Shown here: positions 15,063-23,996 of the stretch, in pieces
Layout of the letters: the number at the start of each line of letters is the position of its first letter
Numbering within the stretch: the first letter of the stretch is position 1
Source of the DNA: Pararoseomonas sp. SCSIO 73927
Lineage (GTDB): Bacteria > Pseudomonadota > Alphaproteobacteria > Acetobacterales > Acetobacteraceae
Assembly (NCBI RefSeq): GCF_037040815.1
Contig: NZ_CP146232.1
Coordinates: forward strand, 1,606,501 to 1,670,500
DNA: 64,000 nucleotides
Reading direction: 5' to 3'
Notes under the pieces: generated by a model
Seen by the model: the letters and a program-made list of their open reading frames with translations, nothing else
Told to the model about the DNA's origin: nothing
Databases searched by the model: none
Made by a program: the position numbers and the translations under genes

Positions 15063-17104
15063 TGCGCCGCGAGGAACTGGCCTCTCCCGCCGACGGGCCG
15101 CCCGGCGCGGCGGGGTCCGCCCTGCCGCCCGAGGCGGCAGCGGGCGCGCTGGACGCCGCGACCACCGCGCGGGTGGAAGCGCTGATCGAGGAGGAGGAGG
15201 GCGCGCAGCACCGCTTCCGCGGCATCCTCGCCTGGGTCGGCACGGCGATCGCGCTGGCGATGAGCCTGTTCCACCTCTGGGCCGCCTGGGACATCGTGCC
15301 GACGACGGTGCTGCGCTTCGTCCATGTCGGCTTCGCGATGGTGCTGGGCTTCTACCTGTTCCCGGTGGCGCGCCGCTTCCGGCACCGCTTCATGCCCTGG
15401 GACGCCGTGCTGATCGCCGCGGGGCTCTACGTCACCTGGTATCTCATCTCCGGCGGCGACGACCTGCAGGACCGCGTGATCTTCCCCGAGCCGATGGACC
15501 TCGTCGTCGGCTGGATGCTCGTGGCCCTCGTGCTGGAGGTGACGCGGCGCACCACGGGATGGGTGATGCCCGTGGTCGCGATCGTGTTCATCGCCTACGC
15601 CTTTCTCGGCAACCACCTGCCCGCGCCCTGGACGCATCGCGGCTACGATTCCGAGCGGCTGATCCCGCACCTCGCCGTAGGGCTGGACGGGATTTTCGGC
15701 ACCGCCGTGGATGTCTCGGCGACCCTCATCATCCTGTTCACCATCTACGGCGCCATCCTGCAGCTCTCCGGCGCGGGGAAGTTCTTCGTGGACTTCTCCT
15801 TCTCCGTTATGGGCGGCAAGGCGAGCAGCGCTGGCCGCACCGTCGTCCTCTCCTCCTTCCTGCTCGGCGGCCCCTCCGGCTCCGGCGTTGCCACCACCGT
15901 CACCCTCGGCACGGTGGCCTGGCCGATGATGAAGAAGGTGGGCTACCGCGCGGCCGATGCGGGCGGGCTGCTGGCGGCGGGGGGCTTGGGCGCCATCATC
16001 TCGCCCCCCGTGCTCGGCGCCGCGGCCTTCCTGATCAGCGAGTACCTGAAGATCGGCTATCTCGACGTGCTGCGCATGGCGGTGATCCCGACCTGCCTCT
16101 ACTACGCTTCGCTGCTGTTCATGGTGGAGCTGGACCAGCGCCGCCTGGGCGCCGCGGGGGTGCCCGTGGAGGTGCCGCAGGCGACGCCGGCGCGGGAGCT
16201 GGCGCGGAAGTACGGCTTCCACTTCTCCTCCCTCATCGCGATCATCGTCTTCATGGTGCTGGGCTACTCCTCCACCCTCGCGGTGCTCTACGCGATGGGG
16301 GTGGCGGTCGTTCTCTCCTTCCTCAGGCGCGACACGGCGCTGGTGCCGCGCAAGCTGATGGAGGCGCTGGCGATCGGCGCCATCCAGTCCGTCGGCATCG
16401 CCGCCACCTGCGCCTGCGCGGGCATCATCGTCGGCGTCATCACGCTGACCGGGTTGGGGCTGAAGTTCTCGGACATCGCCATCCAGGCGGCGAACGGCTC
16501 CATCCTCGGCACGGCGCTGTTCACGGCGCTGATCGTCTGGGTCATCGGCCTCGCCGTGCCCGTGACGGCCAGCTACATCATTTGCGCCGTCGTCGCCGCG
16601 CCCGCGCTGACGAAGCTCGGCGTGCCGGACTACGCGGCGCACATGTTCGTCTTCTACTACGCCGTGCTGAGCGAGGTGTCCCCGCCCACCGCCCTCTCGC
16701 CCTTCGCCGCGGCGGCCATCACCGGCGCCGGGCCGTACTCGACGACGCTGCAGGCCTGGAAATACACGCTGCCCGCCTTCGTGCTGCCCTTCGTCTTCGT
16801 CACCGACCCGGAAGGCGTGGGCCTGCTCCTCTCTCTCACGCCTCAGATGACCTGGCTGGACGTGGCCTGGCAGGTGGTGCTCGCCACCGCCGGCCTCGCG
16901 GCTCTCGCCGCCGCCTGCCAGGGCTACTTCCTGCGCGCCCTGAACGGGGCGGAGCGCGCGGGCTTCGCCCTGGCCGGGCTGCTGCTGGTCTTCCCGGCGC
17001 TGCTGGAAGGGGTGATCCCCTGGCTGCCGGCGCCACACTGGATCGGGATGGTGCTGGCGGCGGGGCTGCTGGCGCTCCAGGGGCGGGGGCGGGTGGCGGC
17101 CTGA
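15062..17104 (+). CDS. TRAP transporter permease, fused DctQM-type (TAXI system)
   Basis: A 680-residue integral membrane protein combining the small and large TRAP permease subunits, as is normal for TAXI systems. A polar N-terminal region (about 1-60) precedes many hydrophobic segments. The large-subunit portion includes FSFSVMGGKASSAGRTVV, FLLGGPSGSGVATTVTLG and GGLLAAGGLGAIISPPVLGA, which match conserved TRAP permease loops. It transports the solute delivered by the upstream binding protein, driven by a cation gradient. A reverse-oriented hairpin element starts 15 bp after its stop, probably ending transcription against the convergent plsC operon. Confidence 0.93.
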   Translation: MRREELASPADGPPGAAGSALPPEAAAGALDAATTARVEALIEEEEGAQHRFRGILAWVGTAIALAMSLFHLWAAWDIVPTTVLRFVHVGFAMVLGFYLFPVARRFRHRFMPWDAVLIAAGLYVTWYLISGGDDLQDRVIFPEPMDLVVGWMLVALVLEVTRRTTGWVMPVVAIVFIAYAFLGNHLPAPWTHRGYDSERLIPHLAVGLDGIFGTAVDVSATLIILFTIYGAILQLSGAGKFFVDFSFSVMGGKASSAGRTVVLSSFLLGGPSGSGVATTVTLGTVAWPMMKKVGYRAADAGGLLAAGGLGAIISPPVLGAAAFLISEYLKIGYLDVLRMAVIPTCLYYASLLFMVELDQRRLGAAGVPVEVPQATPARELARKYGFHFSSLIAIIVFMVLGYSSTLAVLYAMGVAVVLSFLRRDTALVPRKLMEALAIGAIQSVGIAATCACAGIIVGVITLTGLGLKFSDIAIQAANGSILGTALFTALIVWVIGLAVPVTASYIICAVVAAPALTKLGVPDYAAHMFVFYYAVLSEVSPPTALSPFAAAAITGAGPYSTTLQAWKYTLPAFVLPFVFVTDPEGVGLLLSLTPQMTWLDVAWQVVLATAGLAALAAACQGYFLRALNGAERAGFALAGLLLVFPALLEGVIPWLPAPHWIGMVLAAGLLALQGRGRVAA

Positions 17105-17118
17105 TCCTGCTAGGGGCG

Positions 17119-17362
17119 GTCCGTGGCCAGGGAGAGGAAGAAGGAATTCTTCCTCTCCCCGGACCCCTCACCATCATCTTCTTCTAGGCTTTGGATTTAC
17201 TCTGCTGACGGTGCGCCTCGGGTCATGGACCCGAGGCGACTGCAAGGGCGGGAAAGGGCCCGTCACCCCGAAACACCGTCCCAGAACGGCGCGGCGGCAG
17301 CCGGAAGGGGTTCCAAGGGCCTCAGGCCCTTGGCGGGGGTTCCAGGGGGCGGCGCCTCCTGG
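17119..17362 (-). repeat. multi-hairpin intergenic element, copy 3 (reverse)
   Basis: On the + strand the order is D (17127-17162, one mismatch near the base of the stem), C (17213-17237, arms CGCCTCGGGTC and GACCCGAGGCG around ATG), a decayed small hairpin near 17277-17290, B (17313-17333) and A (17342-17362). It lies between the convergent TRAP permease and plsC. The A end is 12 bp from the plsC stop codon. After A, a short segment (CGGACCCG at 17366-17373) resembles the sequence after A in the copy at 61.7 kb, so the true repeat boundary may extend a little beyond A. Confidence 0.9.
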
Positions 17363-17373
17363 CTCCGGACCCG

Positions 17374-18114
17374 TCAGGACGTGGCCCGACCGTTCCCCTG
17401 TTCCAGCAGGGCGGAGGCCTCAGCCACCGCGTTCTCCGCGCGCGCGGTCAGTTCCGCGCGTGGCAGGCCGGGGGGGATGGGCGGCAGCACGGCGACGGTC
17501 AGGGTGCCCGGGCGCTTGGTGAAGGCGCGGCGGCCCCAGAGGCGGCCGGAGTCGGTGGCCACGGGAACGACGGGCAGGGCGGTGGCGGCGGCCATGGCGG
17601 CGAAGCCGGGTTGCCAGGGCTGCACCTGGCCGGGGGCGGAGCGGGTGCCCTCGGGGAAGATGACGATCTGGTAGCCCCGGGCCGCGGCGTCGCGGGCCGC
17701 GCGCACCAGGCGCTTGAGGGAGGACGCGCCGCCCTCGCGGTCCACGGGGATGGAGTGGACGTGGCGGGCCATGGCGCCCCAGCCGGGGATCCGCATCAGC
17801 TCCTCCTTCATCACGTAGGAGGGGCGGGGGAGCAGGGCGTGCCAGACCACGGTGTCGAAGGCGGACTGGTGCTGGGCGGCGATGATGGCCGGGCCCGTGG
17901 TGGGCAGGTTCTCCGCCCCGATCACGCGCAGGCGGATGCCGCAGACCACGCGGAGCAGCCACAGGACGCCGTTGGCCCAGCCGCGGAGGAAGCGGTGCAT
18001 CACCGCCGGCGGGAAGGGCAGCAGCGGCAGGCCGAAGAGGACGGCCAGGGCGGTGAAGGCGAAGAAGAGAGGGTTGAAGAGGGCGGATCGCAGGGTGGTC
18101 AGGAGGTCGCTCAT
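17374..18114 (-). CDS. plsC: 1-acyl-sn-glycerol-3-phosphate acyltransferase (PlsC family)
   Basis: A 246-residue membrane-bound acyltransferase that turns lysophosphatidic acid into phosphatidic acid in phospholipid synthesis. The catalytic HX4D motif is HQSAFD (His82 to Asp87), and the acyl-acceptor motif FPEGTRS lies near residue 150. An N-terminal hydrophobic segment (about 11-38) anchors it. The start at 18114 overlaps the ydcF-like stop in ATGA, so it is the last gene of a tightly coupled ftsE-ftsX-ydcF-plsC operon, an arrangement found in many alphaproteobacteria. It may alternatively acylate another lysophospholipid. Confidence 0.9.
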   Translation of the reverse strand: MSDLLTTLRSALFNPLFFAFTALAVLFGLPLLPFPPAVMHRFLRGWANGVLWLLRVVCGIRLRVIGAENLPTTGPAIIAAQHQSAFDTVVWHALLPRPSYVMKEELMRIPGWGAMARHVHSIPVDREGGASSLKRLVRAARDAAARGYQIVIFPEGTRSAPGQVQPWQPGFAAMAAATALPVVPVATDSGRLWGRRAFTKRPGTLTVAVLPPIPPGLPRAELTARAENAVAEASALLEQGNGRATS

Positions 18115-18746
18115 CGGGTCGCTCCGCCGCGGCCCTGATGCTCGGGAGGGGCGCGCTCGTGCAGGGCGGAGAGGTTCAGGGCCGCGCCGACGAGCTTCAC
18201 GTACTCCCGGATCATCGGCACGGGGCGGGCCACGAAGGGCGCCACGGGGCGGGGGTGCAGGACGGCGTCCGGCAGGTCGCGCCGCAGCTCCAGAAGGGCG
18301 CGGGGCATGTGGAAGCCGGCGGTGATGACGGTGATGTCCCTGATGTCGGAGGCGCGGGCCCAGGCGGCGATCTCGCGGGCGTTGCCGCGGGTGCTCGTCG
18401 CCTGCCGGCCCAGCACGATGCGGTCGGCGAGGGGGGCGGGTTCCATGGCGGCGGCGCGGCCGCCGGCGCTGCGGATGAGGTCGGCCAGCCCGGCATCCGG
18501 CCCAACGCCGGAGACGATCATCCGCGCCTCCGGCCGTTCGGCCAGCAGGGCCAGCCCTTCCTCCACCCGGTCCGGACCGCCTGTCAGCACGGCGATGCCG
18601 GGGGCGGGCGGGGTTTCCGGCGCGGGCGCGGCGGCGCGGTGCAGGAACCACAGGAAGCCGCCGGAGACGGCGATGACGAACAGCGCCATCAGCGCCGAGA
18701 GAAGGGGCAGGCGACGCCTCTTCGGCCGGTCCGCCGTCGCGCTCAC
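18111..18746 (-). CDS. YdcF/SanA-like DUF218 membrane protein
   Basis: A 211-residue protein with a basic N-terminus (RPKRRRLP), one transmembrane segment (about 15-38) and a periplasmic DUF218 domain. Conserved pieces are IAVLTGGPDRVEEGL, IVSGVG and the STRGNAREIAAWA segment, as in ElyC/SanA/YdcF proteins, some of which affect envelope integrity. The biochemical activity of the family is unclear. It overlaps ftsX upstream and plsC downstream by 4 bp each, so its product is probably made together with the division ABC complex and the acyltransferase. Confidence 0.85.
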   Translation of the reverse strand: MSATADRPKRRRLPLLSALMALFVIAVSGGFLWFLHRAAAPAPETPPAPGIAVLTGGPDRVEEGLALLAERPEARMIVSGVGPDAGLADLIRSAGGRAAAMEPAPLADRIVLGRQATSTRGNAREIAAWARASDIRDITVITAGFHMPRALLELRRDLPDAVLHPRPVAPFVARPVPMIREYVKLVGAALNLSALHERAPPEHQGRGGATR

Positions 18747-19612
18747 GGCAGGCGCCGCAGCCAGCGGCGGACGGTGGCCTGGGCCGTGCCCCAGCCGATG
18801 GCGGCGGCCGCGGGCGGCAGGACGGCGAGCATGGGCCAGGGCAGCTCCCCCAGCACATGGGCCGGCACCTCCCCCCCGGAGAGCGGAAGGGCGAGGCCGG
18901 AGAGGGCGGCGAGCGCGGGCACGGCCAGGGCCGCGCCGGCCAGGGCACCGAGCCCTGCCAGCATCGCCACGCGCCGGGCGAAGCGGCCGGCGATGGCGCG
19001 GTCCGTCGCGCCGAGGTCGTGCAGCACCCCGATCGCCTCCCGCCGCGCCGCCAGCCCCGCCCGCGTCGCCACCGCCACCACGGCCACGGCCACCCCCGCC
19101 ACCAGGGCGAGGACCGCGAGCGCCACGCCCTGGACGGAGCGCGCCAGGGCGGAGAGGCGGGCCACCCAGATGCCGTGCGCCTCCAGTTCCGCCCCCGGCA
19201 CCGCCTCGGCCAGACGCTCCGAGAGGCGGGGCAGGGCTTCCGGCGCGGCGGCTAGGTGCAGCTCGATCACGCCGGGCAGGATGAGGGCGGGGGCCTCGCC
19301 GAGCCAGGGGCGCAGCAGCTCCGTCACCCGCTCCGGGCTCACGGCCGTGGCCCTCGCGATCACGGGGTCGGCGCGCAGCAGCTCCAGGGCGGCCGCCATC
19401 CTCTCCCGGCTGGGGTCGGGCACCTGCACCGTCACGGCGGCGGCGGCGCCGGCCTGCCAGCGATCCGCCAGCCGGTCCGCCCCGCGCGCCCCGGCCAGGG
19501 CGAGGGCGGCGAGCAGCGCCATGGCCGCGACGAGGCCCGGCAGCAGGCGGTCGGACAGGGCGCGGCGCAGCCCCAGCGGGTCCCGCGCCAGGCGGCGGCG
19601 ACGCTCAGCCAT
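18743..19612 (-). CDS. ftsX: cell division permease-like protein FtsX
   Basis: A 289-residue membrane protein. FtsX with FtsE forms an ABC-type complex at the division site that controls peptidoglycan hydrolases from across the membrane. One transmembrane segment follows the basic N-terminus (RRRRLARDPLGLRRAL), then a periplasmic domain of about 120 residues, then three C-terminal hydrophobic segments, which is the FtsX topology. The start at 19612 overlaps ftsE by 8 bp. The conserved region VLHDLGATDRAIAGRFARRV lies in the cytoplasmic loop that contacts the ATPase. The sequence is Ala-rich and diverged, but context and topology are clear. Confidence 0.88.
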   Translation of the reverse strand: MAERRRRLARDPLGLRRALSDRLLPGLVAAMALLAALALAGARGADRLADRWQAGAAAAVTVQVPDPSRERMAAALELLRADPVIARATAVSPERVTELLRPWLGEAPALILPGVIELHLAAAPEALPRLSERLAEAVPGAELEAHGIWVARLSALARSVQGVALAVLALVAGVAVAVVAVATRAGLAARREAIGVLHDLGATDRAIAGRFARRVAMLAGLGALAGAALAVPALAALSGLALPLSGGEVPAHVLGELPWPMLAVLPPAAAAIGWGTAQATVRRWLRRLP

Positions 19613-20585
19613 GTCCGGCGCCGCCCTCCGCCCGCGGGCTGGGCCAGATGCTCCGCCGCGGGCGGGGCGGGGACGGGAGGGCGAGCTCCTCCTCCGCCGT
19701 GCCCAGGTCCGGGGTGAAGTCGGGCGACAGGGGGGCGGGGGGAACCTCCTCCGGCTCCTGCCCCGTCCCATCCTCGGGGACCTCCTCCACCCAGCCCGCC
19801 TCCGGCTCCGGGTCGTCCAGGTCGATCGCGCCGTCCGGGGCCAGGGGCGCCGAGGGCTCCGGCGCCACCTCCTCCATCGGCGCGTAGGGCCAGGGATCGA
19901 GCGCGACCATCCGCCCGCCCTCCAGCCGCATCACCCCGCCGGGGTGCTGCGCGATCAGGTCCCGGGAATGGGTGGCCACCACCACCGTCGCGCCCAGTCG
20001 GTTCATCTCCGCCAGCAGCAGCAGCAGGCGGCGGGCCTGCACCGCGTCCAGGTTGCCCGTCGGCTCGTCCGCGACCAGCAGGGCGGGGCGGGTGACCACG
20101 GCGCGGGCGATCGCCACGCGCTGCTGCTCCCCGCCCGAGAGCTGCTGGGGCAGCGAATCCGCCCGGTCCTCCAGCCCCACCCAGCGCAGCATCTCCGCCA
20201 CGTCCGGCCGCAGGCTCGCCTCCGCCCGGCCGGCCAGCCGCAGCGGCAGCGCCACGTTGTCGAAGGCCGTCAGGTAGGGCAGCAGCCGGAACTCCTGGAA
20301 CACCGCCCCGATCCGGCGCCGCAGCTTCGGCAGGTCCGCCCGCCGCGCACGGGAGAGCGGGGCGCCCAGCACCTCCACCTCCCCCCGCGTCGGCCGCATG
20401 GCGAGCTGCATCAGGCGCAGCAGCGAGGTCTTCCCCGCGCCCGAGGGGCCGGTGAGCCAAGTGAAGGACCCCTGGGGCAGGGTGAAGGAGAGGTCGCGCA
20501 GCGTTTCCCGCTCACCCTCCCCGCCACGGGTGGGGTCCGGGTAACGCAGCCCGACCCGGGTGAAGCGCACCATGGCGCCCGACAT
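19605..20585 (-). CDS. ftsE: cell division ATP-binding protein FtsE with long C-terminal extension
   Basis: The ATPase partner of FtsX. The Walker A motif GPSGAGKT is at residues 46-53, the Q-loop reads VFQEFRLLP, the signature [14 protein letters not shown] is near 149, Walker B is LLVADEP, and the switch His is in ATHSRD. FtsE proteins are usually about 220-240 residues; this one has 326. The extra 95 or so C-terminal residues are acidic and Pro-rich (runs such as [20 protein letters not shown]), low in complexity and end just after the ftsX start, so they are probably a disordered tail. An alternative start at 20573 would shorten it by four residues. Confidence 0.92.
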   Translation of the reverse strand: MSGAMVRFTRVGLRYPDPTRGGEGERETLRDLSFTLPQGSFTWLTGPSGAGKTSLLRLMQLAMRPTRGEVEVLGAPLSRARRADLPKLRRRIGAVFQEFRLLPYLTAFDNVALPLRLAGRAEASLRPDVAEMLRWVGLEDRADSLPQQLSGGEQQRVAIARAVVTRPALLVADEPTGNLDAVQARRLLLLLAEMNRLGATVVVATHSRDLIAQHPGGVMRLEGGRMVALDPWPYAPMEEVAPEPSAPLAPDGAIDLDDPEPEAGWVEEVPEDGTGQEPEEVPPAPLSPDFTPDLGTAEEELALPSPPRPRRSIWPSPRAEGGAGHG

Positions 20586-20678
20586 GCCACGCCAGGGCGG
20601 GCAGCGCCAGGATGGGCCACGGCAAAGGCCCGGGATGGAGGCGTTGCCTTAACCCATGCCGGGCGACCATCCTGCGCC

Positions 20679-21092
20679 ATGCGCGTCGCCTGCCCCGAAT
20701 GCTCCGCCGAGTACGACCTGCCCGCCGCCCTGGCCCAGCGGCTGGACGGGGTGCGGACCGTGCGCTGCGCCCGCTGCGGCACCGCCTGGGCGCCGCGGCC
20801 GGCAGCACCCGCCCCCACCCCGCCGGAGGACGCGCCCGCCCCGGCGCCGGCAGCGGGCCCCGAGCCGGTCCCCTTCCCGGCCTTTCCCATCATCGAACGG
20901 CCGGACGACCCCGCCCCGACCCCACCGCCAGCCCCGACCCCGCGCCGAAGCCGCGCGCCCGCCCTGGCCTGGGCCGCGTCCCTCCTCCTCCTCGCGGGAG
21001 CGGCAGCCGCGGCATGGCACTGGCGGGTGGACGTGGTGGAAGCCTGGCCGCCGGCGGCGCGGGCCTACGTCGCGCTCGGGCTGGCGGGGTGA
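20679..21092 (+). CDS. MJ0042-type zinc-ribbon membrane protein
   Basis: A 137-residue protein, divergent from ftsE. The N-terminus is a zinc-finger of the MJ0042 type with Cys5, Cys8, Cys30 and Cys33 (CPEC and CARC). It is followed by a long Pro/Ala-rich linker and a single transmembrane helix near the C-terminus (about 103-122, LAWAASLLLLAGAAAAAWHW). Such proteins often neighbour ftsE in alphaproteobacteria; a role in envelope or division regulation is an inference from this context. The gene is followed 31 bp later by hairpin A of a repeat copy. Confidence 0.8.
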   Translation: MRVACPECSAEYDLPAALAQRLDGVRTVRCARCGTAWAPRPAAPAPTPPEDAPAPAPAAGPEPVPFPAFPIIERPDDPAPTPPPAPTPRRSRAPALAWAASLLLLAGAAAAAWHWRVDVVEAWPPAARAYVALGLAG

Positions 21093-21123
21093 TGGGATTG
21101 CCCTTGTTCCGGAAGGTCCGGAG

Positions 21124-21364
21124 CCAGGGGGCGCCGCCCCCTGGAACCCCCGCCAAGGGCCTGAGGCCCTTGGATCCCCTTCTGGCTGCCGCCGCGCCGT
21201 CCTGAGACGGGGTCTCTGCGTGAGAGGCTTTTTCCTGCCCGTGCAGTCGCCTCGGGTCATCGACCCGAGGCGCACCGTCAGCAGAGTGGATCCAAAGCCT
21301 AGAAAAAGATGATGGTGAGGGGTCCGGGGAGAGGAAGAATTCCTTCTTCCTCTCCCCGGGACAG
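21124..21364 (+). repeat. multi-hairpin intergenic element, copy 4 (order A-B-C-D)
   Basis: A is at 21124-21143, B at 21152-21172 (arms CCAAGGGCC and GGCCCTTGG), the small CCGTC/GACGG hairpin at 21198-21211, C at 21249-21273 (CGCCTCGGGTC, loop, GACCCGAGGCG) and D at 21322-21361 (core arms GGGGAGAGGAAGAA and complement, loop TTCC). It separates the zinc-ribbon gene from the Bug-protein gene, both on the + strand. It is nearly identical to copies 5 and 6, including the linkers between hairpins, so it arose by recent copying or is kept by gene conversion. Confidence 0.9.
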
Positions 21365-21453
21365 ACCGGAAGCGGAGGACCGGCCCCTGCCCTCTCGCCC
21401 CACGTCCGGCGTTGTTGCTAGCCTGCGCGCAACCAAGCCCTGGAGGACCCGCC

Positions 21454-22437
21454 TTGTCCCGGATTGATCGTCGCGCCCTGCTGTCGCTGCTGTCGGCTTC
21501 CGCCCTCCTGCCGACGGCGTGCCCGGCCCGGGCGCAGGAGGAGTGGCCGGCCCGGCCCGTCACGATCATCGTTCCCTTCGCGCCCGGCTCTTCCTCCGAC
21601 ATCGTGGCGCGCGCCCTGTCCGGGCCGATGTCGCAGGCCATCGGCAAGCCGGTGGTGGTGGAGAACCGGCCCGGCGCGACCGGCGAGCTGGGCGCCCGCG
21701 CGGTGATCCGCAGCCCGGCGGACGGGCACACGCTGATGCACGCGCCGATCAGCACCTGGGCCATCAACGTCGCCCTGCGGCCGAACCTCGGCTACGACCC
21801 GGTGAAGCAGCTGGCGGGGCTGAGCCAGACCGTGCGCACGCCGAACGTGCTGGTCGTGAACCCGGCGCAGGTGCCGGCGAACGACCTGACCTCCCTCGTC
21901 GCCTGGCTGAAGGCGAACCGGGCCTCCTACTCCACCTCCGGCGTCGGCTCCTCGGACCACCTGACGATGGAGATGTTCAAGCAGCTCACGGGCACGGACA
22001 TCGCGCATGTGCCCTATTCCGGCGGGGCGCCGGCGACGACGGACCTGATCGCCGGGAATGTCCAGCTCTCCTTCCAGAACCTCGGCTCCATTGCGCCGCA
22101 GATCGCGGACGGGCGGGTGAAGGCGATCCTCATCACGGCGGAGAGCCGCCACCGCCTGCTGCCAAACCTGCCGACGGGGGTGGAGGCGGGGCTGCGCGAC
22201 CTCGTCGTGTATTCCTGGCAAGCGCTGGGCGGGCCGGCGGGGCTGCCGCCCGCGCTCGGCCAGCGCATCCAGGCGCAGGCGGCGGCGGCCCTCCGCTCCC
22301 CGGAGGTGACGCGGCGCATGGACGAGATCGGCTTCGAGGTGGTGGCGAGCACCCCGGCCGAGTTCGTGGCCTTCCAGGCGAACGAGATCGCGCGGTGGAA
22401 GCGCGTGGTGGAGGCGGGGAACATCGCGCCGGCCTGA
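21454..22437 (+). CDS. Bug/TctC-family tripartite tricarboxylate-type solute-binding protein
   Basis: A 327-residue periplasmic binding protein of the Bug (TctC) family, a group greatly expanded in Roseomonas-like and Bordetella-like bacteria. A signal peptide ends near PARAQEE. The family landmarks WPARPVTIIVPFAPGSSSDI, then VVVENRPGATGELG and VPYSGGAPATTDLIAGNVQ are present. The start is probably TTG at 21454, since GGAGG lies 8 bp upstream and the signal peptide follows directly. No TctA/TctB permease gene is nearby, so it is an orphan binding protein; the ligand (a carboxylate or similar small molecule) cannot be told. Confidence 0.9.
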   Translation: MSRIDRRALLSLLSASALLPTACPARAQEEWPARPVTIIVPFAPGSSSDIVARALSGPMSQAIGKPVVVENRPGATGELGARAVIRSPADGHTLMHAPISTWAINVALRPNLGYDPVKQLAGLSQTVRTPNVLVVNPAQVPANDLTSLVAWLKANRASYSTSGVGSSDHLTMEMFKQLTGTDIAHVPYSGGAPATTDLIAGNVQLSFQNLGSIAPQIADGRVKAILITAESRHRLLPNLPTGVEAGLRDLVVYSWQALGGPAGLPPALGQRIQAQAAAALRSPEVTRRMDEIGFEVVASTPAEFVAFQANEIARWKRVVEAGNIAPA

Positions 22438-22518
22438 CCGGGAGGCGGAGCGCGGCGGCAGGTTGCGCGCCCCGCCTGGCGGCGCTTCCATGCGCCGGAA
22501 TCGCCAGGGGGGATCGCC

Positions 22519-22812
22519 GTGCTCTTCGCCATCGTCAGCTACGACAAGCCGGACGCGCTGGAGCGTCGCCTGGCCGCGCGGCCGAAGCACCTGGTGTGGC
22601 TGGACGCGGCGGGTCCCTCGCTGCGCTATGTCGGGCCGCTGCTGGACGAGGAGGGGAAGCAGCGCGGCAGCATCGTGGTGACGGAGCAGCCGGACCTGGA
22701 GACGGCGAGGGCCTTCGCAAGGGCCGATCCGTTCTGGGAGGCCGATGTGTTCGGCAGCCAGACCGTGCACGCGTTCCGCGAGATCTTCCGCGACGGGGCG
22801 CGCGTGGCGTGA
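22519..22812 (+). CDS. YciI-family protein
   Basis: A 97-residue protein of the YCII fold (ferredoxin-like alpha/beta dimer), of uncertain function. The pattern HLVWLDAAGPSLRYVGPLLDEEG and the ending FWEADVFGSQTVHAFREIF fit the family. The start is GTG at 22519, preceded by a G-rich ribosome-binding site (22506-22514). Its stop overlaps the EVE-domain gene start in GTGA, so the two are probably co-translated; YciI-like and EVE-domain genes are often neighbours in alphaproteobacteria. Confidence 0.85.
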   Translation: MLFAIVSYDKPDALERRLAARPKHLVWLDAAGPSLRYVGPLLDEEGKQRGSIVVTEQPDLETARAFARADPFWEADVFGSQTVHAFREIFRDGARVA

Positions 22813-23219
22813 CCGCCTACTGGCTGGTGAAGAGCGAGCCGGACGCCTTCTCCTGGGAGCAGCAGGTGGCGAACGGGGTGGAGCCCTGGACGGGGGTGCG
22901 CAACGCCCAGGCGGCGGCGAACCTGCGGGCGATGCGGGCGGGCGACCGGGCCTTCTTCTACCACTCCAACATCGGCAAAGAGGTGGTGGGCATCGTCGAG
23001 GTGGTGCGGGAGGCCTATCCCGATCCCACCGACGGGACGGGGCGCTGGATCTGCGTGGATATGCGCGCGGTGGGGCCGGTGCCGAGGCCCGTGACGCTGG
23101 CGGCGATGAAGGCGGAGCCGCGGCTGGAAGGGCTGGCGCTGATCCGGCAGTCCCGGCTTTCCGTCGTGCCGGTCTCGGCGGAGCACTGGGCGGTGATCGG
23201 CTCCATGGCGGGGATGTGA
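22809..23219 (+). CDS. EVE domain-containing protein
   Basis: A 136-residue single-domain EVE protein of the thymocyte-nuclear-protein-1 type, a PUA-related fold thought to bind modified bases in DNA or RNA. Landmarks are YWLVKSEPDAFSW at the start, WTGVRNAQAAANLRAM, DRAFFYHSN and GIVEVVREAYPDPT. The start is GTG overlapping the YciI stop by 4 bp. The gene is short and soluble with no additional domain, so it is not a fused restriction-type EVE protein. The modified base it recognises is unknown. Confidence 0.9.
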   Translation: MTAYWLVKSEPDAFSWEQQVANGVEPWTGVRNAQAAANLRAMRAGDRAFFYHSNIGKEVVGIVEVVREAYPDPTDGTGRWICVDMRAVGPVPRPVTLAAMKAEPRLEGLALIRQSRLSVVPVSAEHWAVIGSMAGM

Positions 23220-23231
23220 GGGGGCAGGGAT

Positions 23232-23579
23232 GTGACGGGGGATCGCGCCCTCTGCCGGCTGGAGGAGATCCCGGACGGCGCGGCGCGAGGTTTCCCGCCC
23301 GCGCGCGGCGGCCTCGCCGGGCTGGTGGCAGCGCGGCGCGGCGGGGCGGTGCATGTCTACGTGAATGCCTGCCCGCATCTCGGCATCCCTCTGGAGAGTC
23401 TGCCGGACCGCTTCCTGGACGGCGCGGGGCGCCACCTCGTCTGCACCGCGCACGGGGCGCGCTTCCGGGTGGAGGACGGGTTCTGCGTCTCCGGCCCCTG
23501 CGCGGGCGACCGGCTGGAGGTGGTGGAGGTGCGGATCGAGGGCGGGGTGGTTTTGGTCCCCGCGGGGGCGGGGCTGTAA
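23232..23579 (+). CDS. Rieske (2Fe-2S) domain protein
   Basis: A 115-residue soluble Rieske protein. The cluster ligands are Cys and His in ACPHLGIPLE (about 47-56) and Cys and His in VCTAHGARF (about 70-78), the CXH...CX2H arrangement. It is small enough to be a stand-alone Rieske ferredoxin feeding an oxygenase, but no oxygenase gene is present here. The start is GTG at 23232, 12 bp after the EVE-gene stop, so it is probably the third gene of a YciI-EVE-Rieske operon. Confidence 0.85.
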   Translation: MTGDRALCRLEEIPDGAARGFPPARGGLAGLVAARRGGAVHVYVNACPHLGIPLESLPDRFLDGAGRHLVCTAHGARFRVEDGFCVSGPCAGDRLEVVEVRIEGGVVLVPAGAGL

Positions 23580-23693
23580 CGCACGGGTACGCCGTGCCGC
23601 AGCGAAGTCGCAATCGTGCCGCGACCCCGCGCGAATTGTCGCGTTCTCTCTCCGTGAAAGACCTCTGAAGGTCTGTGAGAGAGGAGGCCCATT

Positions 23694-23996
23694 TTGCGCG
23701 ACCTTTACGCACGCATCGCTTCATGGGGGCGCAGGGCCCTCGTCGCCGCGGCGCTGATCGGCGCCCCGGCCCTGGCGGCCGCCCCGGCGGCGCAGGCACA
23801 GCCCGTGCCCGCCGTGATGCTGAGCGGCCCGGCGGCCGAGCTGGTGCCGGTGCAGTACTATTACGGACCGCCGCGGCGCCACTACCGGCACCACCGCCAC
23901 TGGCGCCGCCCGCCGCCGCCGCCGCGCTACTACCGGCACCATGGCGGCTACCGGGGCGGCTATCACCGCGGCCCGCCCCGCCACTGGCGCTACTAG
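23694..23996 (+). CDS. small secreted His/Tyr/Pro/Arg-rich protein
   Basis: A 100-residue protein with a clear signal peptide (basic start RDLYARIASWGRRAL, hydrophobic core, cleavage near AAQAQP). The mature part is about 65 residues and becomes extremely rich in His, Tyr, Arg, Pro and Gly (for example YYYGPPRRHYRHHRHW). Similar short exported proteins are common in alphaproteobacteria but have no known function; the His content could bind metal. The start is TTG at 23694 with GAGGAGG 7 bp upstream. It stands alone between the Rieske gene and acs. Confidence 0.65.
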   Translation: MRDLYARIASWGRRALVAAALIGAPALAAAPAAQAQPVPAVMLSGPAAELVPVQYYYGPPRRHYRHHRHWRRPPPPPRYYRHHGGYRGGYHRGPPRHWRY

